Shown here in pieces: positions 13,001 to 22,641 of a stretch of DNA of 64,000 nt. The notes beneath the pieces were generated by a model. The model saw only the letters and a program-made list of their open reading frames with translations, did no database searches and was not told the DNA's origin. Every line of letters starts with the position of its first letter. Position 1 is the first letter of the stretch. Location of the stretch: NCBI GenBank assembly GCA_027422505.1, contig JAPQWV010000028.1:6166001-6230000 (forward strand). The letters are read 5' to 3'. The DNA comes from Craterostigma plantagineum. Its lineage: Eukaryota > Streptophyta > Magnoliopsida > Lamiales > Linderniaceae. The position numbers and the translations under genes were made by a program.

Positions 13001-13432
13001 GACGCTGACTATGCAGGTTGCCGAATGGACAGGAAAAGCACGTCCGGTGGCGCTCAATTTCTAGGCGAAAAGCTGGTTTGCTGGTCATCCAAAAAGCAGA
13101 ACTGTGTGTCCACATCGACGGCAGAAGCAGAATACATAGCTGCCGCCAGCTGTTGCTCACAGATGCTGTGGATGCGGACACAGCTTCGCGACTATGGGTA
13201 CAATCTAAATAATATACCCATATATAGTGATAGTCAGAGTGCAATCGCCATTACTTGCAATCCTGTTCATCACTCATGCACAAAACACATAGACATTAGA
13301 TATCATTTTATCAAAGATCACGTAGAAAAAGGCACGATAGAGATGTACTTTGTGAACACGGAGTTTCAACTAGCCGACATTTTCACCAAGGCCTTGGATG
13401 AGAAACGATTTCATTTCCTTGCCGGAAATTAG
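10057..13432 (+). pseudogene. pol: El1 pol: protease, integrase, RT, RNase H; broken
   Basis: Polyprotein that processes, copies and inserts the element. It opens HHVWYLDSGCSTHMTG, the aspartic protease with DSG. GAG-pre-integrase follows with the HHCC finger (LWHQRL ... CSACHLGKMK), then the integrase core (LIHMDHCGP, ARTDNGTEF, PQQNGVAERKNRTL), a long Ser/Pro linker, RT ([43 protein letters not shown]) and RNase H (TDADYAG, STAEAEYIAA, YSDSQSAIA), ending LAGN. There is no ATG before the protease motif, and the frame is +1 relative to the gag end. Breaks: 2 bases lost near 12103 and TAT to TAA at about 12371. The first 690 codons and the last 335 are open. The integrase His-His-Cys-Cys and catalytic Asp residues look intact. 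Confidence 0.92.
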
Positions 13433-13728
13433 GCATGTTGAATCGTCCGTAATATGTGCATTACCTGATCTTCTGTGCTATCTCATGCTCTATTCTATGT
13501 GTTTTCTATGCTTATTTGTCCTTATCTTGCGTGATAAAAATAATATAAAAATAAAATTTAATAATAATAATAAAAAAAATTAATTAATTATATAATATAT
13601 ATTTCTATATATAATATAAAGGGGTATGACGAAATCCTTTAGGATGCTTTGATCTAAAGTCACTTAGAATTTTACCCCGACATGCGATCGATTTAATTGC
13701 TTAAAATTTGTCAGTCTAAGTCGCATTC

Positions 13729-13767
13729 TTGTGTCTAAAGGTCATTTGATTGTTCCACTAGACACAA
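13729..13767 (+). other. Conserved post-pol hairpin, El1 copy
   Basis: TTGTGTCTA (13729-13737) and TAGACACAA (13759-13767), a perfect 9-bp stem with a 21-nt loop, about 300 bases after the pol stop. Confidence 0.75.
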
Positions 13768-14058
13768 AGTCACTCTACATGCGTGAGGATTCAAGCCTTG
13801 TTCTTTTTTCCTTTCTTTGGATCTACTTCTCGAGTGAGTCACACATAAATTACTTGTCTTACCTAGTGATTCTTGGTGTCATACTCATCTTGCGTTAGAT
13901 CGTCAGGAAAATGATAAGGGAGTTTAGGATATTCCTCATACGGCCTTATATAAATTCCCCCACGTTAGCCCTTAGTCATCCACTTTGAGCCTTCTCCGAT
14001 GTCCTTTTCTTCATTTGAAACCCATTCCCAGCCTTCAACCGAACTCTATACTCTTCGA

Positions 14059-14313
14059 ATGGTTGTTCAAACGAGAAATGGAGGGGGAGATAACAAAAGA
14101 AAAAGTAAGATGATGACAGACCAAAGGAACCGGCCTTCCGATTACCTTGTAGAAAGTGGCATGGTTCCTGCTGTGAACTTCTCCAACGATAATCTCTTAC
14201 GCTCGTCAGAACGGCTGGAAGAGGAGCACCACGAAGTGAACTTCTCCAACGATAATCCGGTCCTATATCAGGAAACGAGAAGAGGAGTGCAGCCTCGGGT
14301 ACGAATTCCATAA
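14059..14313 (+). CDS. Small basic ORF after El1 pol (uncertain)
   Basis: Open from ATG 14059 for 84 codons, beginning MVVQTRNGGGDNKRKSKMM. El3 has the same start at 48954 (MVVQTRKGGGDNKRKSKMM) but a different length, 54 codons, because El1 lost about 30 bases after codon 20. El2 lacks the ATG. The first 19 residues are basic and could bind nucleic acid or act as a nuclear signal. The rest runs through the GAACTTCTCC repeat units and looks non-coding. I do not recognise a family. It could be the start of a spliced exon ending at the donor-like site 14694, or chance. Confidence 0.25.
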   Translation: MVVQTRNGGGDNKRKSKMMTDQRNRPSDYLVESGMVPAVNFSNDNLLRSSERLEEEHHEVNFSNDNPVLYQETRRGVQPRVRIP

Positions 14314-14425
14314 CCGAGAACTTCTCCAAATTGATAATCTCTGAAACCTCTATAGGGATTAAGAGAAAAGGAGCACGGTATCGGCCCGAGAACCAACAAA
14401 AAGAACTTCGCCTACGATAATCTCC
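14175..14425 (+). repeat. Imperfect repeat units GAACTTCTCC..GATAATC
   Basis: Four units starting 14175, 14238, 14318 and 14403 (spacing 63, 80 and 85 bases), each with GAACTTC(T/G)CC followed by a GATAATC box and an AAGAGGAGCAC-like box. El3 has the same four at 49085-49350, and El2 has them inverted at about 2380-2700. Confidence 0.7.
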
Positions 14426-16920
14426 TAGAGCCTCATGGAGAAGCGGAGCTTCAGCTCGAGCATAACATAAAAAGGGTTCTTAAAAGAAAAAGAGGGAGAA
14501 AAGATTGAAAAGCAGAAAGACGCCGAAAAAAAGGGAGACGGACGTAGAATTGGAAGACAATGAAGAGATAACCTCACTTTCCTTTAAATTCTTTCCGTTC
14601 TAAGTCCTAGCCAAATTATAACCCTTACAACCCTTTGATTTCACATAGACGGTCTCTCGCTTAGGTGAAATGATTAAAAATGCCTCGATCACAGGTAAAT
14701 TGACTTAAAATTGCTTGTGTTGACTTGAGTGATAAAAATATAAAAATCCCAAGATAGCTATAATTGAGAGCAAGAGCGAACCTAGTGAGAGTTGTCGAAA
14801 TGGACCAGTCTATGAACTTAGGACGGTTTGACGACATGACTTGACGGCACTTTCTTCTTTCAAATGTCTCGTAAAATTTTGGGCGTGACGATTGATCGAA
14901 GCAAAATAATCTTACCCCATATATATAAAATATATATATATATACATATATATAATAATAAATAATAAATTTCGCACATTTTGACATGAAATGTTATGTT
15001 TCATATGCGTTGAATTGAATAAATGCGAATTTCTTTAGTGTATCGCACATTCTAAATGCAATTTTAGATTGCATTGGTACTAAATTGTTTAAATGCGATA
15101 AATTTTTCATTGCTTCTACCCTCACACAATATTTTAAAGTACATGTTTTCGGGGGACCATGTATACATGCTTACTTGGTAAATTTGTGTGCTCGTGACTT
15201 GAATTGATTTCATATGCTTGCATAATTAGTCAATTTTTGTGCATCATTTGAGTATAAGACTCGTAGATTAGCTCCAAATATTTTTGACATTTTTTCTCTG
15301 AGTATTTCAGATCTTTCAAAATTAAGGAGCGAGACGTCGACACTATAAAGAGAGGAGCTAGACACAAGACCAAGTATTTCAAAGATAAAATTGCCAAAAA
15401 TAAATTGTTGATTAACTCCATTATTACTAACGCTTATCTCTAAGTGGTACAGATTTTTAAATTTCTGCCAGGGGAGCTAGACATTACTACACAGAAAATA
15501 CAGGGAGTTAATTGCATTTATTTCAATTAATAAGGGGGAGCCTTACAATGGGTTTTATTTTGAAATAGGGGTCAATCTGAAATTCTTTAGAAGAACTTAC
15601 TATCGAGAAACTGGATACTAGAATTAATTCGCTATCTAAAGTTTCTCGATCGTAAACAGTGTCGGGATCGATTTTGATTAACCGCGATAATTTGCGATCG
15701 AAAAATTTGAATTTTTCGCGTGCAAATAGTAATGGGCCTGATCCATTAAATCGCAAAATGTCAAATCACAAGCCCAAAAACAAATCAATGCTAGTTAATA
15801 AAAGTTTAACTTTTGTCAGTCGAAAAACTTTTTCTCACGCAAAACCTAATCGAAAAAAAAAAAAAACAACTCTCTCTCGCAAAACTTTCTAAGACGATAC
15901 AAAATCCTTCAAAAACTTTCAATTTTTCACTCCAAATCGTCTAATTAAGGTAGAAATTCGATTCGGTTAATGATTACGAATGATATAACTTGATTTGCAT
16001 TTACATTCTGTAGTTTTTCGCATGATTAGTTAAAATTTTTCGACTGTTCTTCAAAAACTAGTTAAACGTATACTGTTTCACTAAAATTGTGGCATGCTTC
16101 TTGGATTTTCTGAGTTAAATGCCAGTTTTTTTTAATATATTTGATGTTCTTGATGAAACAGATAGTTTAAAACTTCGGAAAAATCTGCATCTGTGACGTT
16201 AAAATGAGTTTAGATGAAACTGGGTTTTGAAGTTTTGAAGCTGTCGAAGAACTTTGTCGATCGCAAATAATCCTAATTGAATTCCAATTCAATTGAGATA
16301 CTATTTGTGTCGATTTAGTTTTCGATCGCAAAATTTTGATTTAGTCGTCACGATAAAAGATTTTAACCGTTACACTTACCATCGAAAAATCCAATTATAA
16401 TTTTCTGCGAGCGAAAAACTTATGCACTGACTATACAATTTAGATGCAAATTTTATCGAGCGTAAAACTTCTACTTTCAATCGAATATCACATTCCGCTC
16501 GACAAATTTCGAATCGAAAAATTTTATTCAATCGAAGAAAATTTTTCGATAGTAAATTTACCTGAGACGTAATTTCTCGATCGTAAATTTACACGGAATT
16601 TTTCTCGATCGTAAAGTTGATCGACTACAGTCACGATTTCAACTTCAACACTTAGGAAATTTTTCTAAGTCTTTTACACTGTAGCTAACAATAGCGGATA
16701 AAATTCTTCGATCGCAAAATTTAGACAGAATTCTTTCAATTGAAATCAAGATATAGGAAATCAAATTGCAATTCAATTTTCTCGACCGAAAAGTTTCTCG
16801 GCATGAACAGTGACTTACTGATTTAATACTTAGCGAAATTTCGAACTATTTTTCACACGACATATATTTCATTCGAAATTACATTCATGCCATCACGATT
16901 TTTGAAATTGAACTTACACA

Positions 16921-18559
16921 ATCCCCATCACCGAGCTCCACGACATAATCCTCGCCCGTCTGATAGGCCTTTCCATCCGAACGCCGCAAGAAGAATCCCT
17001 CTATAGGCGATTGGTGGACCATCCTGAGCCACCGACTGACACCTGCCGAGGCCAAAGCTCCCACTCACGGTGCAGACATGACGATCCTGACGATCAGGAC
17101 CCTCATGAGGGGGAGAAGAGGCCGAGGACATCTACAAGTGGTCAAGAACAAGGCTCGGGCGCTGCACAGACAAGCACTGGAGCTGGCGAAACCCATACTA
17201 CCCACCAAACCCATACTACTCACCAAACCCAAACTACCCACACCACGCACCGCACCGCCCACATCCACCCACCAACCTTTCACCTCAGGACGCCTCTGCC
17301 CACACCGCCGATCTACTTAAGCCCCTTGCTTCCGGAAGAAGAAGCAAGTGCTGCAATGCTTGTAGCTCTAGCAGCTACCCAAGCCACTCCCTCGGTCGCT
17401 CCAGACCAACCGGGACCCTCTGGACATGGCGTCAATCCACACGAGGTCCTAGACAAGTATATCTTCGAAGGACAGTGATCCATTCCATGCCCGAGGAGCA
17501 TCAAAGGCGACGGCTTCACGACGTTCGGCGCTTTCTACAACAAGCGTCTATAGACCTCGTAATCATAGAAGACGACGAGCTTCAGGAAGGTGAGACTACG
17601 AGCGAGATATCCCAAGGCTACCAGAATTAATCGCTCTACAGGCGGTTCCCTCTCCAAGGCTAACGCCAGGGACCGTTCGGATCGACACGCCATGGGAGAA
17701 CATCCAAATAGAAATTCCCTTCCTAGAAGAAGTTCGTGAGAATATTTGGAGGTCTCCGGACAGAGTCAAGAAGCCGAACGAGTTCGAGCTTAGAGGGATC
17801 TCTCATTGGGATCAGCAGAAGAGGATGACCTACCTCTGGATGCTGACCAAACTAGGACCTGATGTTAGGCTGGGGATGACTAAGGCACAAGCCAAGAGCC
17901 ATTATAAGAGTCTCTCTCCAATAAGCCAACTACTCAGCGTCTACTGTGACAAAGGAGGACTTCCAACACCTCACTACATCATCGAACGAGTGGACAAGAC
18001 CCAAGAGGAACTGAGCGAGAGCGACCTGCCGTACCTCCCCGCCGATGAAGTATACCATCTTTATCAGCTATACGTGGAGAAGTACAAAGGTCCTTAGGGC
18101 TTCATCAAGAAAGAAGGCCTCAAAGGGCTCTACCGGTTCATGATGCGACAAGTCAAGTACTTCGCCGCTCACGACCTTCAAATGGCGCTTGAGAGCAATA
18201 TGAAGAAGGTCAACATGACCGCTCCACTCAACAAAGGACCTGAGATCGAAGGGCTTCCCAACAATCACGTGCACATCAGCTCAGTCCTAGGAATCACCTA
18301 CAACAATCCAATAGCAAAGAAGAATAGGTTGATGCTGAAGACTGAAATCAACAAGTTTTGTGATGGGACGCTCAAGGTCATCAGGAGGAATATCGAGCAG
18401 AGGTTGGAAGAAATAAATAGAGACACTATGCTGAGGATCCACAGGTTCGTGAGAGAACAGCCGCTCCTAATGGAATTGCTTGAAGATATCGAGGAGCGAC
18501 TGGAGATGAGGATCACGCTGAGGAACTACGAGCATGCACTGGGCTTGCGCAGATCGTAG
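16921..18559 (+). pseudogene. El1 third (env-position) gene, truncated and broken
   Basis: This is the C-terminal half of the long third gene seen in El3. It enters abruptly at 16921 in the coding frame that gives ITELHDI. The first half, including the start, is deleted; the junction near 16912-16920 has ACACAAT microhomology. Visible parts: a segment with CRGQSSHS and acidic/basic EGEKRPRTSTSG, a Thr/Gln/His-rich run (17195-17260), a Pro-rich run, then a helical C-terminal domain with WENIQIEIPFLEEVRENIW, YLWMLTKLGPDVRLGM and RQVKYFAAHDLQMALE. Breaks: 4 bases lost near 17477, a frameshift near 17590, CAG to TAG at 18095, and a stop at 18557. No membrane segment or signal peptide is seen. Function unknown. 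Confidence 0.75.
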
Positions 18560-18598
18560 CCCGACGAGGACAAACGGCGCGGAGACGCAATCAAGCAC

Positions 18599-18610
18599 AA
18601 AGGGGGAGAT
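18599..18610 (+). other. El1 polypurine tract
   Basis: AAAGGGGGAGAT directly before the 3' LTR; primer for plus-strand DNA synthesis. El3 has the same sequence. Confidence 0.92.
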
Positions 18611-18960
18611 TGTAGAATACCATTTGCAATTGTGCTTGAGTTCATTAGTTGTCCTTGTAATTAGGGGCGTTTTGTATAGTAGTCCTTAGATTAGGACTAG
18701 TTTGATATTTATACCAAGTTTGTTTGGTATAAATACATGTAAATCAATTGAGCTTAATAGAAAAAGTTTAGAGAATTGATCGAAGGGCTTGCAATTCGAT
18801 TTCTAGAGAGAGAAACAACAGTAACTTTCTCACTCTAATTGAATTCTCTCTAGTGTTCTTAACTTGAGTTTTTCGATCGAATTCAATTGATTATCTAAAC
18901 GATCGAATTACTATGAATTCTAGCCTAGGATCGTAGAGTTGTTAATCTGAGGACCTAACA
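18611..18960 (+). repeat. El1 3' LTR
   Basis: 350 bp, TGTAGAATAC to GGACCTAACA, followed by TSD CCATG (18961-18965). It keeps the palindromic TATA region. Confidence 0.93.
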
Positions 18961-18965
18961 CCATG

Positions 18966-21105
18966 CATGCCATGCACGTGTCCTGATTAGCATAGGCATC
19001 CGCGCCAATGCTTCCTAGACCTTATATTTTTCCTTGCCTTGCCTTGTCATGTAGGGCCCTCGGCTATCTTGCTATGCACCTTCATGGAGCTCGAATCCAC
19101 AAGGAATAATTATAAGTGGCAATACCCACTCATGGGAGGCTAACCCTAGGGTGCCTTTTCTATCCCAAGGTGGTTTCATACGCCACGCAGACGCTTTGCA
19201 CTGGTAGCCTTCTGAAGTTGCCAACACAAGAGGTACCCTCGGCGTCGCTTATTCCCTCAGCTCGCATCGTCCAGGTTTCGCGTTCCGCCATGAGGGCATT
19301 AGCCCTAAAATTATGGCTTGCCTTGAACATGTCATGTCTTGATGGTAACGACATACGACGTCACCATGGTAGCATAGAAGAGCCGTGACTCAACTATGAG
19401 TCGACATCAGACGCCCATATCGGCGAATATCTATCGCTCTCAGGCGATCGTGTATCATGCACGCTCTCCTGTCTTTAGTACTAAACGTGCGCGCATATGA
19501 TCATGTCTTGAATATGCATGTCATATAACGTAAATAATTCACGTAAAACCATAGAAGCACATAAGCACATAATTCATGCACATACAGTTATGTGTTGTAG
19601 TTGGGACTTCCACTTACCTGTCGTCCAAGCTTAAATACTTACGGCCTTGATACGTCTTTACCTCCCGATCCTTACATAAAATATTATAATGTCAGTACCG
19701 TACCGAGACTAGGTACCAACGTCGAAATAATTTATTTTAACTACACTAGTTAGGTAAAAACCCTAAGTTTCGACTCCTAATCTAAGTTGAGTTAGTGTTC
19801 GACTATAGTACATAAGTCTTGATGATTTGGTCTTGGAGTTGCCCGATTTCCTTTAGCTATCAACTCGTCCGATTTGTATTATGCATGTATAGGGTTTCGT
19901 CTGATTTGTTTGTGCCTCATTGTAGCCCGATTGGAGCCCACTTCACCAAGTATCCATTAATCGTCCGAATTGAGGTGTAAATCCTCCAAGAATCGCCGAG
20001 TTCCTTGTCGAATCACCTGATTACTTGAGTTAAATGGTTTCGCTCGATTATTTTCGCCCGATTGAGGTAAATCGCAGAGCTCTTTCATTCACTTAGCATT
20101 TCGCCCGATTCTGGGCTTGCTCAACTTAGTCGCCCAATTCATCACCTAAGTAAGCTTACAAATCGACCGATTGAATGTATTTTAAGGGTTAAAATCGCCG
20201 AGTTCTAACATCCCTACAAATCGGCCGATTTTGTCTAAACACAACTTTCATTTGCCCGATTCGTGAGCCTTCTTAATCGCCCGGTTCATGACCTTTTTCA
20301 TTCGATCGAACGTGACTTGCAGCTGCCTCCTTCTTCAAAATTTTTGATCTCTACCATTTTAAATTTCCCAGGCATAATACAAATAATTCTAAGCAATCAC
20401 GTTAGTATGATCTTATGTTAAAGATAGTTAAAACCCTAGAATCCATGGAAAACCTTAGAAATCAATAACTATCATTAACGTGATTTTCTTAGAACAATAT
20501 TCCAAACCCTAACTATAGTACACCCTAAATCTTTCCACTATTCTCTGGGTTACGTGAATTATTAGATATAAACGCCTAAAATTAATTCTCAAATCACAGA
20601 CAAAGTTATACCTCCTTAAATCGATGCTTGTCCTTGGCTTATTCTCTCTTTTCCTAGCTTTAGTTCGAACTACTTCCTTTCTTCTTTAAGGTTGTTACTG
20701 AGATCAGCTCATTCCATCGAAAGGTTTTACCTTTAGATAAACCTCAAGTTATCAAAAGTAAAGTTGACGTGACATGTAGGTTTCCTTATGCCTAAGTAAT
20801 CTTAATATTTATCTCTAATAATTGGGCTTTAACTAAAAACTTTAATAAGGCCCAATTATTATAATCCTAATCATACTCTTGTTAGCACTTAGCAATTGAA
20901 ATCACATTTTTCGATTTCTTTAGCTAGCTCTTTTCCTAAGTCCCAACATTACAGTCCAAGTCATACATATAGAATACTATAACATATAGCATGTAGTCAT
21001 TTAAACACATATAATGTCGCAAAACATGTATCATGCAGTCATGTAAGTCATATAAAATACATGCATATTTATTGGCCGGCTTACTTACTGGACTCGGGTA
21101 TTACA
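18966..21105 (-). repeat. S1 right part: LTR body without genes
   Basis: 2.1 kb of LTR sequence. I see no gene. 19850-20290 holds a run of CGCCCGATT, GGCCGATT and CGCCGAGTTC boxes every 20-60 bases. The end at 21105 is the LTR start on the minus strand. Confidence 0.75.
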
Positions 21106-22628
21106 CTCGGTACATCGGCTTCGTCAAGTGGAGAATCCACGACAGCTGTGGTAACGGTATTGTTCGGTCGATATATCTGCTCAAAGACCGAATCCAAGTC
21201 TTCTAAAGCAAATCTCATTACTTCTTCTGACGTTGAATACTGAGTTGTTGCCATTCGCTGTTGGTCTTGTGCCAACACACCTGTAAGCAAGGGTTCTAAA
21301 CTGTCGTATTTAGAAGCCATCTGGTTAGGCACGGGTCCTGAACTGATGTGTGCAGGAGCCATCTTTGCCACATCTTGGAAAGTGACATTGTAGCTTTCTT
21401 TGATTTGCGGTTGGACTTGATGTATACTCTGTACATCTTAGAAGTTGAAGAATACCCGACAAAAGTGGCTTCGAATGCTTTAGGGTCGAACTTAGCATGT
21501 TGCTCTCGGTCGTTCGCCATAAAGCACTTGCACCTGAGGACCTTAAAGAAAGAAATATTGGGTACTCGCTTGTTCATGATCTCGTACGGAGTTTTATCGA
21601 AGCGCTTGTGAATTACCGTCCTGTTCTGAGTTAAGCAGGCGATATTTACTACTTCAGCCCAAAGAAAGTGTAGGAGGTCGGAATGAATCAGCATCGTATG
21701 CGCGGCTTCCACTAGAGTTCTGTTCCTCCTTTCAACTACCCCGTTCTGTTGAGGCGTCTTTGCGGCTGAAAATTGCTAACTGATTCCAAGTTTCTGGTAG
21801 AAGTCACTGAGAAACTTATTTTTGAACTCAGTGCCATTGTTGGTACGTATGACTTGGATAGTCTACTGCAGGGTTCTGAGTCGTGTTCACAAAATTTATG
21901 ATCAAGTACCCGGTCTCATACTTTGTTGGGAGGAACTTCGTCCATGTGTAGCGAGAAAAGTCGTCAACAATGACCAGCACAAACTTACGTCCGTTGATAC
22001 TCTGTGTTTGCATAGGTCACAGAGGTCCATGTGAAGTAATTCCAGAGGACGTGAAGTAGAAGTAGCTGTCTTGACGTGATGAGAGGCTCGCTTCATTTTC
22101 CAAGCTGACACGCCGAACAGTGATGCTCTTGCGCCATCAAATTTGCTGGTAGACCGTGAACCAACTTCTTGGTAGAAAGGCGTTGTAGAGGTTTGAAGTT
22201 AAGATGAGATACCCTTTGATGCCATAGGCTGTTCCTCTGAATATTTTTCTGAGAAATGAGGCAAACAGCAGTCGAAGGCCGCACGGACGTCAGGTTGATC
22301 GTGTATAGATTTGATTTCGAATTCCTTGCAGGAGTTCTTTGTCTTGACTGTCCAAAATTCTGCATAGGTCAGCAAGGAAGACCACCTGGAATCCTTTATC
22401 GCGGAACTGACCTACGCTGAACAAGTTATGGCGGAGGCCTTCGAAATATGAGACATCTTTGATGATAAGATTCTCCAGAATAATATCGTCGAATCCTAGT
22501 ATAGGAGCCGAGTCGTTGTTCCGAAATCTGACTTTTCCATTTAATTGGTCTTGGTAGTTGCTCAACAGCTCTTGATTTCCCGTCATGTGTGTGGAGCAAC
22601 CGGAATCGAGGTTCCACACATGATGGAT
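21106..22628 (-). pseudogene. pol: El2 pol, N-terminal part (protease, integrase)
   Basis: Read on the minus strand from 22628: HHVWNLDSGCSTHMTG (protease), then the GAG-pre-integrase segment LWHQRVSHLNFKPL with CSACQLGKMKRASHH, then integrase with SINGRKFVLVIVDDFSRYTW, and MEAAHTMLIHSDL in the later core. Frame changes occur near 22290, 22093 and 21828, and the integrase centre is split into short pieces, so the protein is lost. The linker ends at 21106 where S1 entered and resumes at 5203. Like El1, no ATG precedes the protease and the pol frame differs from that of gag. Confidence 0.88.
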
Positions 22629-22641
22629 CTGCAAAGACAAA

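Larger units (their letters stand above)
13433..16920 (+). other. El1 post-pol region
   Basis: About 3.5 kb without a convincing gene, alignable with El3 48380-52020. It contains an AT-rich stretch after pol, the 9-bp hairpin at 13729-13767, a small basic ORF from the ATG at 14059, four imperfect GAACTTCTCC units (14175, 14238, 14318, 14403), the donor-like CAG|GTAAAT at 14692-14700, an AT microsatellite near 14930, and from about 15560 a long AT-rich part full of CGATCG and CGAAAAATTT boxes. Confidence 0.75.
5570..18960 (+). mobile_element. El1: Ty1/copia (Sirevirus-like) family A element, complete but dead
   Basis: It is bounded by LTRs 5570-5912 and 18611-18960, both TGTAGAATAC...GGACCTAACA, and by the duplication CCATG (5565-5569, 18961-18965). 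The order is LTR, primer site, 1.07-kb leader, gag, pol (protease, integrase, RT, RNase H), 3.5-kb post-pol region, remains of the third gene, polypurine tract, LTR. By eye the LTRs differ by about 6 substitutions and 2 indels (one of 8 bp), so insertion is recent. All three genes are broken. Compared with El3, about 1.96 kb covering the first half of the third gene is missing at 16912-16920. It sits inside S1. Assignment to the Sirevirus lineage rests on pol motifs such as [18 protein letters not shown], coiled-coil gag and the extra 3' gene. Confidence 0.93.
5204..21105 (-). mobile_element. S1: solo LTR of a Ty3/gypsy-type element, itself split by El1
   Basis: The plus strand begins TGTAGCGCCCC and ends CGGGTATTACA, with the 5-bp duplication CTCGG on both sides (5199-5203, 21106-21110). 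Without El1 and one copy of its TSD the length is about 2.5 kb, similar to the 2.35-kb LTR of G1. Both ends are classical TG...CA. No gag, pol, primer site or polypurine tract accompanies it, so it is a solo LTR, the usual product of recombination between two LTRs. The right part (19850-20290) carries many CGCCCGATT and GGCCGATT boxes. It lies in the integrase-RT linker of El2. No gene seen. Confidence 0.85.

Noticed and set aside
19116..19388. 90-codon ORF in S1
   Set aside because: No motif, inside a solo LTR, no counterpart in related LTRs.
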